Of a stretch of DNA of 5,131 bases, positions 1-5,131 are shown one piece after another. The notes under the pieces are model-generated. The model was not told the DNA's origin, ran no database searches, and saw only the letters and a list, made by a program, of their open reading frames with translations. The position numbers and the translations under genes were made by a program. The first letter of the stretch is position 1, and each line of letters opens with the position of its first letter. Source of the stretch: Pseudorhodobacter antarcticus (GTDB taxonomy: Bacteria; Pseudomonadota; Alphaproteobacteria; Rhodobacterales; Rhodobacteraceae); assembly GCA_945897655.1 (NCBI GenBank), contig CAMDHB010000259.1, positions 1 through 5,131 of the forward strand. Direction: 5' to 3'.

Positions 1-1288
1 GGTTGTGACGCCGGGCTTGAATGATCTCGGGGGTTTTCGCCTCATAGCCTGGGTCCAGCCGGATTTGCCCGTCTTCATCCTGATGCAGCAGGTCAAACCC
101 ACCCTGCACAATCTCGGCCCCGGTATGCCGCGCAAGTTCTAGCAAGCCATTGAACAAACCTGGCCCCGGCACGTCATCCGCATCGACAAAGGCAATATGC
201 GTTGCATCCGAATTCAATCGGCCATAATTGCGGGCCGAGGCACAGCCGCCATTCAGCTTGGTCAGCAGGACCACCCGGTCATCGCCAGCATAGGTGTCAC
301 GCACCACATCGCCCGACGCATCGGTTGACCCATCATCCACCACCAGCACGCGGATACCCTGTCCCGAACCGTCCAGAATGCCATCGACACAGTCCTTGAT
401 CCAATGGCGCGCGTTGAACATCGCAACCACCACATCCAGACCGGGCCGAAACCCGTTCAGACTGACCGCACTGCGCAGCCGCAACAGCGGGTCACCCGCC
501 CGGGGAATCCATGTCTGCCACAACCCTGACTTGCGGCCGTACACCAACTCCGACGGCAAATTGGTCCAGGTTTCACCGACCACATGATCCAGCGGCGCGT
601 CCGCCAAACCTGACAGCACCGCGGCTTCGGCAAATGGGGCTGTCATCTTCAACAGCTTGGGTTGCAAGAACACCAGCGCTTCTGACGGGATGATCGGGAA
701 ACTGCGCGCTTCGAATTCGGGCGAGGCAGGCTCGCCCCATTCGATGATGCCTTGCATATCGACATGCTGGCGAAAGCTCTGCTGCGGCAAGACCGCGTGC
801 AGCCCGGCCATGGCCGTTGCATCCTCGGGGCCCCGCTCGGCAAGCGCGGTAAAGGCAGCCGCCAGACTTGCCCAGTCCTCACCCTCCGGTCCCACCCCGA
901 CCGCGGCATTCACCGCGAACACATTGGACAGGTTCTGGGCGCGGATGTTCTGACACAGGGCGCCAAACGCCTCGGGGTCGGGCTCAAAGGCCCAGATCGT
1001 CCAGCCCGGATTGCCCATTGCAAAGGGAACGGTAAAGGCCCCGAACCCCGCTCCGACGTCAATCGCCACACCGGTCAGTGCCAAGGTCTGCGCCGACAGG
1101 AACAACTCGTAAATCGACCTGACCCGCCAATAGCTGTCATCCCGCAGATAGATATCCGAGGTCACATGCAAGGTCATTTCCTGCCCAAGCGCGCGCACCC
1201 GCAATGGGGGCAGCGGCTTCAGCACCGGCTTGGTCATGGGATGCGCTCTGCTGTCCAGCGGATCGGAAAGACCGTCATCAAGCTGCAT
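1..1288 (-). CDS. FkbM-like methyltransferase fused to GT2 glycosyltransferase (3' end beyond window)
   Basis: The frame is open from an ATG at 1288 to the left edge, giving about 429 visible residues and no stop. Residues about 70-240 look like an FkbM-family SAM-dependent methyltransferase: the SAM-binding loop DVGAGFG is at 77-83, AFEPD (the acidic end of strand 2) at 100-104, and NAAVG at 127-131. Residues about 284 onward are a GT-A family-2 glycosyltransferase: VVVAMFNA near 286-293, VVDDGSTD at 316-323, GGCASARN at 347-354 and the metal/nucleotide-sugar DADD at 369-372. No signal peptide or membrane segment is seen, so it is probably cytosolic. The start is chosen because GAGGG lies 9 bases upstream (complement of 1298-1302); an internal ATG at 1237 (residue 18) is an alternative. 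The frame overlaps the end of the upstream glycosyltransferase gene by 11 bases, suggesting translational coupling. Inferred role: building and O-methylating a surface glycan. The acceptor and sugar cannot be told. The methyltransferase lacks the usual DVEG motif (see findings). Confidence 0.85.
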   Translation of the reverse strand, partial: MQLDDGLSDPLDSRAHPMTKPVLKPLPPLRVRALGQEMTLHVTSDIYLRDDSYWRVRSIYELFLSAQTLALTGVAIDVGAGFGAFTVPFAMGNPGWTIWAFEPDPEAFGALCQNIRAQNLSNVFAVNAAVGVGPEGEDWASLAAAFTALAERGPEDATAMAGLHAVLPQQSFRQHVDMQGIIEWGEPASPEFEARSFPIIPSEALVFLQPKLLKMTAPFAEAAVLSGLADAPLDHVVGETWTNLPSELVYGRKSGLWQTWIPRAGDPLLRLRSAVSLNGFRPGLDVVVAMFNARHWIKDCVDGILDGSGQGIRVLVVDDGSTDASGDVVRDTYAGDDRVVLLTKLNGGCASARNYGRLNSDATHIAFVDADDVPGPGLFNGLLELARHTGAEIVQGGFDLLHQDEDGQIRLDPGYEAKTPEIIQARRHN

Positions 1289-2264
1289 CTGTCATCACCC
1301 TCAAATAGCGCTGCAACTGGTCCAGCGGTCCCACCTCGGGCGGCGGGTTTGCCGGAAAATTCAGGTACAGCGGGTCGATCATCGTCAGCAATCCCCGCAC
1401 AGTCTGACGATAGGCCGCGCGGTGCTGGTGGCCAATCATCTCTTCACACCACCCGACGATCTTCATGCAGGACGCGAACACCGCCGTCCGGGCTGCCGCA
1501 TCGTGGAATTCCATCGTTCGGGCAAAGCTTTCCAGCGTCAGCTTTGTCACAGAAATCGCATCGAACCGGCGGTCGCCTGCCGTTGCCGTGATCTGCTGTC
1601 GGGTATAGCGGCGGAAATAGGTAAAGCAGGGCGACATCGCAAAGGACACAGATCCGGCTGAGCTTAGCAGGTTTGTGTGGAAGAACATATCTTCAAAGAA
1701 ATGACCGTTCGGGAAGTTTATGCCAGTCTGGCGCAGAAAATCAGTGCGGATCACCTTGTTGGCCGACTGCGGCTCGATCCGCTGCATCAAGGGGCGGACC
1801 TTGGCGAACTCGGGCTGGCCACGGCTGACCTTGCCGTCCGGGCATATGCCTTCGATCTGAAAAAAGACCGGGTCATCATAAAACCCGGCAAAGTCGCCAC
1901 GCACCTCGGACAAGGCCCCACGGCACAGGATCAGATCCGGCGCATCCCGTTCGATGATCTTGTTGATCGCCGCAAAGGACCAGTTTGGCCGCACATCATC
2001 CGAGTCCAGAAAGCAGACGTACTCGCCCTTGATGTGCGGGAATGCCTTGTTGCGTGCGCTGGACAGACCGTCGTTCCACTGCCGGATCACCTCGACGCGG
2101 GGATCCTTGACCGACGTCAGGGTGTCCATGGTCGCGTCCGTTGAACCATCATCGACGATGATGAACTGAAAGTCGCCAAAACTCTGCGCCAGAACCGACT
2201 CGATTGCGGTCAGGGCAGTATGGCCGTCATTGTAAGTCGTTGTAATGCATGTCAGTTGCGGCAT
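1278..2264 (-). CDS. GT2 family glycosyltransferase
   Basis: This 328-residue protein is a classic GT-A fold family-2 glycosyltransferase that transfers a sugar from a nucleotide-sugar donor, probably to a growing surface polysaccharide or glycoconjugate on the cytoplasmic side. The domain opens at once with the TTTYND strand (8-13), then IIVDDGSTD (35-43), the SSARN motif (68-72) and the metal-binding DSDD (87-90). Further on are NKV (169-171) and FFEDMFF (189-195), where the ED pair matches the position of the catalytic base in this family. No transmembrane segment is evident, and the C-terminal part (about 200-328) is an uncharacterised helical tail. The ATG at 2264 is preferred because GT2 proteins usually start a few residues before the first strand. 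A TTG at 2303 would add 13 residues and has AAGGA only 3 bases upstream, so it cannot be excluded. It is the first gene of a minus-strand pair, with its stop overlapping the next gene. Donor and acceptor specificity are unknown. Confidence 0.9.
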   Translation of the reverse strand: MPQLTCITTTYNDGHTALTAIESVLAQSFGDFQFIIVDDGSTDATMDTLTSVKDPRVEVIRQWNDGLSSARNKAFPHIKGEYVCFLDSDDVRPNWSFAAINKIIERDAPDLILCRGALSEVRGDFAGFYDDPVFFQIEGICPDGKVSRGQPEFAKVRPLMQRIEPQSANKVIRTDFLRQTGINFPNGHFFEDMFFHTNLLSSAGSVSFAMSPCFTYFRRYTRQQITATAGDRRFDAISVTKLTLESFARTMEFHDAAARTAVFASCMKIVGWCEEMIGHQHRAAYRQTVRGLLTMIDPLYLNFPANPPPEVGPLDQLQRYLRVMTDAA

Positions 2265-2476
2265 TCGAACCCGTTCCGGAGATACAACTCGTCTGTCAAT
2301 CAATTTTCCTTAAATCGAAAAGGCATTTACTTCAACGGACTTAAGTCTTGATTGGCAGTAAAGTGCAGCATTGGTTAACTTGTGCCTCACGTCCAGCGCA
2401 GCCCATTGCCCAAAGGCACATCTTCGTGTCATGCACGGCCACGACGATATCCGTCGCAGCAGGCCCCGGGCAGATC
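2265..2476. promoter_or_regulatory. Divergent intergenic region between GT2 gene and lacI-type gene
   Basis: This 212-base stretch separates two divergently read genes and must carry both promoters if each is transcribed on its own. It is AT-richer than the flanking genes between about 2300 and 2380. It contains a perfect 10-bp palindrome, GACTTAAGTC (2338-2347), bracketed by TTTACT (2326-2331) and AGTAAA (2357-2362). No convincing promoter for the minus-strand genes was found. The stretch 2348-2476 is open in frame with the regulator, but the encoded residues do not resemble the start of a LacI protein, so it is treated as leader. Confidence 0.6.
2352..2380 (+). promoter_or_regulatory. Candidate sigma-70 promoter for the lacI-type gene
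   Basis: TTGGCA (2352-2357) matches the -35 consensus at five of six bases. A 17-base spacer separates it from TTAACT (2375-2380), a weak -10 with three of six matches. It would leave a leader of roughly 90 bases before the ATG at 2477. The AGTAAA half of the nearby inverted repeat overlaps the -35 box, which would fit autoregulation. This is pattern matching only. Confidence 0.28.
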
Positions 2477-3505
2477 ATGGTCACCTTGAAACAAATCGCC
2501 TCGGCTGTAGGCGTCTCTTCCGCCACGGTTTCGCGTGTCCTCAATTTCGATGAAACCCTGTCCGTCACCGCCCAAACCCGTCAAGCGATCATCGAAACCG
2601 CCGAGGCGATGAGTTACGCAACGCCCCGCAACCGCAAAGGTGGCGGCGCTGTCCGTTCGGCCACCAAGATCGCGCTGGTTCATTTCCTGCGGCCCGATCA
2701 GGAACTTGCCGACCCCTATTACGTCAGCCTGAGACTTGGGATCGAGACGCGATGTGCCGACCTCAAGATCGAAACGGTCAAGATCTATCACACAGAAGAC
2801 CTGCCTGACCCCAAACTGCTGAAGGCGACCTCGGGCGTCATTGCCATCGGCGCATTGGAGGATCAAGAAGTGGCTTGGCTCAAGCAGCACAGCAGCTATC
2901 TGGTCTTTGCCGACTACGCCCCCCTCAATGACGAGATTGACGCCGTCCACAGCGACCGCAAACTGGCCATGCGCAAATTGCTCAAGGCGCTGACCGACAT
3001 GGACTACCGCCGCATCGGCTTCATCGGCTGGTGGGATCAGGCCCACGCCGGACAAGCGGAAAAGTGGGAAGAGCGCGGGCTTGCCTATATGACCTTCCTG
3101 CAGGAAACCGGCAAATTCGACCCGGCGCTATGTCTGTTTGACAACAACACCGAACACAGCGGTTATGCCCTGACCAAACAGATCCTGTCCCACCCCAAGC
3201 GCCCCGATGCCATCATCACAGGCAATGACAACATGGCAGTGGGCGCTTACCGGGCCATCCATGAACTTGGCCTGAAAATTCCCGACGATGTCGCTATCGC
3301 CAGCTTCAACGACATTTCGGTCGCTCAGTTCCTGAACCCGCCCCTGACCACAGTGCGACTGCCGTCCGAAGTGATCGGCGAAAGCGCGGTTGACATGCTG
3401 CAAGAACGCATCGCTGGCCGCGAAACGGCCAAGCGGGCTATCCTTGCGTCCAAGATCATCTGGCGTGGCAGCACGCGCAGCAGGGCACCTGATCAGGGCG
3501 TTTGA
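2477..3505 (+). CDS. LacI/GalR-family transcriptional regulator, EbgR-like
   Basis: This 342-residue protein has the standard LacI length and layout. The helix-turn-helix is at about 4-23 (TLKQIASAVGVSSATVSRVL), followed by a hinge around 47-64 and a periplasmic-binding-protein-like sugar-sensing core from about 65 to 340. Family landmarks include DPYY...GIE (79-90), GND/NMAVGAYRAIHELG (249 onward) and SFNDIS (276-281), then the PPLTTVRLPSEVIG stretch. From memory the best match is EbgR, the repressor of the evolved beta-galactosidase operon: the LN-D-TL-V start, the DPYY segment and the C-terminal half all agree. It probably represses the downstream sugar-uptake genes until an effector sugar binds. 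The ATG at 2477 is chosen because it puts the HTH at the normal distance from the N-terminus. Its ribosome binding site is poor, and an in-frame TTG at 2348 would add 43 residues with no family resemblance. The hinge is atypical (see findings). The effector is inferred, not shown. Confidence 0.92.
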   Translation: MVTLKQIASAVGVSSATVSRVLNFDETLSVTAQTRQAIIETAEAMSYATPRNRKGGGAVRSATKIALVHFLRPDQELADPYYVSLRLGIETRCADLKIETVKIYHTEDLPDPKLLKATSGVIAIGALEDQEVAWLKQHSSYLVFADYAPLNDEIDAVHSDRKLAMRKLLKALTDMDYRRIGFIGWWDQAHAGQAEKWEERGLAYMTFLQETGKFDPALCLFDNNTEHSGYALTKQILSHPKRPDAIITGNDNMAVGAYRAIHELGLKIPDDVAIASFNDISVAQFLNPPLTTVRLPSEVIGESAVDMLQERIAGRETAKRAILASKIIWRGSTRSRAPDQGV

Positions 3506-3510
3506 ATGCC

Positions 3511-3534
3511 TCCGGAACGGCCCGGAAAAATTTT
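3511..3534 (+). terminator. Weak terminator-like hairpin after the lacI-type gene
   Basis: TCCGG (3511-3515) and CCGGA (3522-3526) form a 5-bp stem with a 6-base loop, followed by AAAATTTT. The stem is short and the T-run is only four bases, so termination would be partial at best. Readthrough into the binding-protein gene is possible. Confidence 0.25.
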
Positions 3535-3542
3535 ACTAAAAT
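3530..3542. promoter_or_regulatory. Candidate operator for the LacI-type regulator
   Basis: ATTTTA-C-TAAAAT is a perfect 13-bp inverted repeat around one central base. It lies in the 118-base gap between the regulator and the binding-protein gene, about 80 bases before the start codon and directly upstream of the candidate -35 box. LacI-family regulators bind as dimers to such short dyads, commonly beside the genes they control. The link to this regulator is inferred from position and symmetry. Confidence 0.5.
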
Positions 3543-3544
3543 AT

Positions 3545-3573
3545 TTGCAGGATGGATTTTCATTCGCTATCGT
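3545..3573 (+). promoter_or_regulatory. Candidate sigma-70 promoter of the sugar-uptake operon
   Basis: TTGCAG (3545-3550) and TATCGT (3568-3573) are separated by 17 bases. The -10 matches consensus at four of six bases and the -35 at three. The predicted start site would be near 3580, leaving a leader of about 45 bases. The palindrome at 3530-3542 ends two bases before the -35, so a bound repressor could hinder polymerase. Confidence 0.38.
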
Positions 3574-3609
3574 AAGTTGGATGAGGCTATTGGAAACCGC
3601 CTCACATTT

Positions 3610-3615
3610 GGGAGG
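3610..3615 (+). promoter_or_regulatory. Strong ribosome binding site of the binding-protein gene
   Basis: GGGAGG is placed 8 bases before the ATG at 3624. It is the best Shine-Dalgarno sequence in the window and fixes the start. It fits the high expression usual for periplasmic binding proteins. Confidence 0.8.
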
Positions 3616-3623
3616 ATGACATA

Positions 3624-4892
3624 ATGACGCATGCCAAGAAATGGCACCGCTCGCTGCTGGTTGCTGCGGGTCTGAATATGCTGATGGCCACCACGGCCCT
3701 GGCTACCGACGTGACCGTGTGGTGCTGGGCACCCGAGTTCAACGGCGCGGCTATGAACGAGGCGATTGCCCGCTACAAGGCGATCAACCCCGACGTCAAC
3801 ATCACCGTGGTCGATTTCGCCAAGGCTGACCTGGAGCAGAAGCTGCAGACCCAACTGGCATCCGGCCAAATGGACGGCCTGCCGGATATCGTTCTGATCG
3901 AAGATTACGGCGCCCAGAAGTACCTGCTTTCGTTCCCCGGCGCGTTCGAGCCGCTGAATGGCAGCATCGATTACAGCCAGTTTGCCGACTACAAGGTCGC
4001 CTTGGCATCCGTGGGTGATCAGACCTATTCGCTGCCCTTCGATTCCGGCGCCTCTGGCCTGTTCTACCGCTCTGACCTGCTGGCCGAGGCTGGTTTCTCC
4101 GCTGCTGACATGGAAAACCTGACCTGGGACAAGATGATCGAGATCGGCAAGGCCGTGAATGCCAAAACCGGCAAGCCCATGTTCTCGATTGACCAGAACG
4201 ACGCAGGCGCAATGCGCATCATGCTTCAGTCGGCTGGTTCGTGGTACTTTGATGCCGAAGGCAATGCCAATATTGCCAACAACCCGGTCTTCAAGGCAGC
4301 TCTGACCACTTGGGTCAAGATGCTGCAGACCCCCGAACTCTACAAGGCCGTCTCCGGCTGGGGCGACTATACCGGCGCCTTCAACAACGGCGACGTGGCT
4401 GGCGTGTTCACCGGCGTGTGGATGACCGGCGGCATCAAGGGCAACAACATGTCCGGCAAGTGGGCTGTTGCCCCGACCCCGGCTCTGGATGGTGTCGAGG
4501 GTGCAACCAACTACTCCAACCTCGGCGGTTCCAGCTGGTATGTTCTGTCCTCGGCCCCGGCCAAGGCAGAAGCGATCGACTTCCTGAACAAGGTCTGGGC
4601 GTCGGACGTCGACTTCTACCAGACCATCCTGGTGGGGCAGGGCGCGTTCTCGTCCTATCTGCCGGCGCGTGAAGGCCCGGCATACTCGGCTTCGGATGAC
4701 TACTTCGGTGGTCAGGCCGTCTGGGCCAGCTTCTCGGATTGGCAGGCCAAGATTCCGTCGGTGAACTACGGCATCTTCACCAACGAGGTTGACGCTGCCA
4801 TCACCGCACAGATCCCGGCGCTTGTTGCCGGTGGTTCGATCGACGAAGCGATTGCGGCGATCGACGCTCAAGTCGCCGCACAGATCCAGTAA
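3624..4892 (+). CDS. Sugar ABC transporter periplasmic substrate-binding protein (CUT1, LacE-like)
   Basis: This 422-residue protein is a family-1 extracellular solute-binding protein that captures a sugar in the periplasm and hands it to an ABC importer. A Sec signal peptide covers residues 1-27: a basic start (KKWHR, 5-9), a hydrophobic core (10-24) and a likely cleavage after ALA (25-27). No lipobox cysteine is seen, so the protein should be soluble. The mature start VTVWCWAPEFN (30-40), DFAKADLEQKLQTQLASG, and LPDIVLIEDYGAQKYL near 87-102 are typical of the family. They recall LacE, the lactose-binding protein of Agrobacterium, from memory. The C-terminal half is rich in Trp, Tyr and Phe, as expected for stacking against sugar rings. 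Length is normal for the family. It is followed after 130 bases by a permease gene, so it is the first structural gene of an uptake operon probably controlled by the upstream LacI-type protein. The substrate is inferred to be a beta-galactoside or similar oligosaccharide; other oligosaccharides are possible. Confidence 0.93.
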   Translation: MTHAKKWHRSLLVAAGLNMLMATTALATDVTVWCWAPEFNGAAMNEAIARYKAINPDVNITVVDFAKADLEQKLQTQLASGQMDGLPDIVLIEDYGAQKYLLSFPGAFEPLNGSIDYSQFADYKVALASVGDQTYSLPFDSGASGLFYRSDLLAEAGFSAADMENLTWDKMIEIGKAVNAKTGKPMFSIDQNDAGAMRIMLQSAGSWYFDAEGNANIANNPVFKAALTTWVKMLQTPELYKAVSGWGDYTGAFNNGDVAGVFTGVWMTGGIKGNNMSGKWAVAPTPALDGVEGATNYSNLGGSSWYVLSSAPAKAEAIDFLNKVWASDVDFYQTILVGQGAFSSYLPAREGPAYSASDDYFGGQAVWASFSDWQAKIPSVNYGIFTNEVDAAITAQIPALVAGGSIDEAIAAIDAQVAAQIQ

Positions 4893-4902
4893 TCCAGTCC
4901 AA

Positions 4903-4940
4903 GGACCGCAGCCCGCCCTTCACGGGGCAGGCTGCGGTCT
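4903..4940 (+). other. Intercistronic stem-loop between binding-protein and permease genes
   Basis: GACCGCAGCC (4904-4913) pairs perfectly with GGCTGCGGTC (4930-4939). After one C/A mismatch, GCCC (4915-4918) pairs with GGGC (4925-4928) around the six-base loop TTCACG. A G-U pair can close the base. The 15-position stem is very GC-rich but has no T-run after it, so it is not a standard intrinsic terminator. It begins 11 bases after the binding-protein stop. In sugar ABC operons such structures often protect the upstream message and lower expression of the permeases. That role is inferred here. Confidence 0.7.
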
Positions 4941-5022
4941 GATTCTGATGCGACCGCACCGCGCCCATTGGCCGTGGTGCGCACGTCCAGCGGATGCGCA
5001 GGTCTTCTGAAAAGGAAGCAAC

Positions 5023-5131
5023 ATGGCAGGCGGCAACAACACACGCGGAAACTGGGCAGGTTGGGCATTCATCATGCCTGCGATGGTTCTTCTGGGCCTG
5101 TTCATGGTCTACCCGATCCTGTGGTCGCTGT
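5023..5131 (+). CDS. Sugar ABC transporter permease, MalF/UgpA-type (5' end only)
   Basis: Only the first 36 codons are in the window. The start has AAGGAA 6 bases upstream (5012-5017), a good ribosome binding site. After a short polar cytoplasmic tail (residues 1-10, AGGNNTRGN) comes a hydrophobic first transmembrane segment at about 12-36, with the PAMVLLGLFMVYP pattern (19-31). This P-LL-F-YP signature is typical of the first helix of CUT1 inner-membrane permeases of the MalF/UgpA type. Position right after a binding-protein gene on the same strand supports the call. It should form the membrane channel with a second permease and an ATPase that lie beyond the right edge. The truncation is due only to the window end. 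Confidence 0.85.
   Translation, partial: MAGGNNTRGNWAGWAFIMPAMVLLGLFMVYPILWSL

Noticed and set aside
752..1591. Plus-strand open frame of 279 codons opposite the two glycan genes
   Set aside because: It crosses the junction of two real minus-strand genes and its product is rich in Arg, Pro, Gly and His without any family pattern.
1677..2144. Plus-strand open frame opposite the GT2 gene
   Set aside because: It is an antisense shadow of the DDGSTD- and DSDD-containing coding region and has no family pattern of its own.
2265..2303. N-terminal extension of the GT2 gene from a TTG start
   Set aside because: The 13 extra residues are not typical of the family and AAGGA is only 3 bases from the TTG. 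The ATG at 2264 was preferred, though the longer form is not excluded.
2429..3055. Minus-strand open frame of 208 codons opposite the LacI-type gene
   Set aside because: It lies antisense to a clear LacI-family protein and has no motif of its own.
3567..4871. Long minus-strand open frame (434 codons) opposite the binding-protein gene
   Set aside because: It is the antisense shadow of a well-recognised gene, with low-complexity His/Gly/Val/Arg-rich content and no recognisable domain. Such frames are common in GC-rich coding DNA.
4977..4984. Short palindrome GTGCGCAC before the permease gene
   Set aside because: Eight-base GC palindromes are expected by chance at this composition, and nothing around it supports a site.
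1..5131. CRISPR arrays, tRNA genes, insertion sequences or attachment sites
   Set aside because: I saw no regularly spaced repeats, cloverleaf-like segments, transposase motifs or flanking direct repeats.

Overview
The window looks like chromosomal DNA of an alphaproteobacterium, most likely a Rhodobacteraceae-type marine or soil bacterium. This rests on high GC with strong GC3 bias, AAGGA/GGGAGG ribosome binding sites, and the style of the encoded proteins (FkbM/GT2 surface-glycan enzymes beside a CUT1 sugar ABC operon). No marker gene is present, so the taxonomic call is an inference.

Layout. The left half (1-2264) is read on the minus strand and holds two glycan-modifying genes. The first in transcription order is a single-domain family-2 glycosyltransferase (2264 down to 1278). 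Its stop codon overlaps the start of the second by 11 bases. The second (1288 down past base 1) encodes an N-terminal FkbM-like methyltransferase fused to a C-terminal GT2 glycosyltransferase, and it runs off the left edge. A 212-base divergent intergenic region follows (2265-2476). The right half is read on the plus strand: a LacI/GalR-family regulator resembling EbgR (2477-3505), a 118-base control region with a 13-bp palindrome that is a good operator candidate, a periplasmic sugar-binding protein of the CUT1 type resembling LacE (3624-4892), a 130-base gap with a strong stem-loop, and the first 36 codons of an inner-membrane ABC permease (from 5023).

How the genes work together. The right side is the beginning of a regulated sugar-uptake operon: the LacI-type repressor probably controls the binding protein and permease genes through the palindrome just upstream of their promoter. 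Both the regulator and the binding protein recall families linked to beta-galactosides (EbgR and LacE), so a galactoside or related oligosaccharide is the best guess for the substrate. No hydrolase lies in the window to confirm this. The left pair probably acts on a cell-surface or secreted polysaccharide and has no evident functional link to the sugar operon.

No tRNA, rRNA, CRISPR array, insertion sequence or prophage signal was seen. The most unusual item is the methyltransferase-glycosyltransferase fusion, whose methyltransferase half has lost the usual acidic FkbM motif. I do not see clear evidence of an entirely new system.
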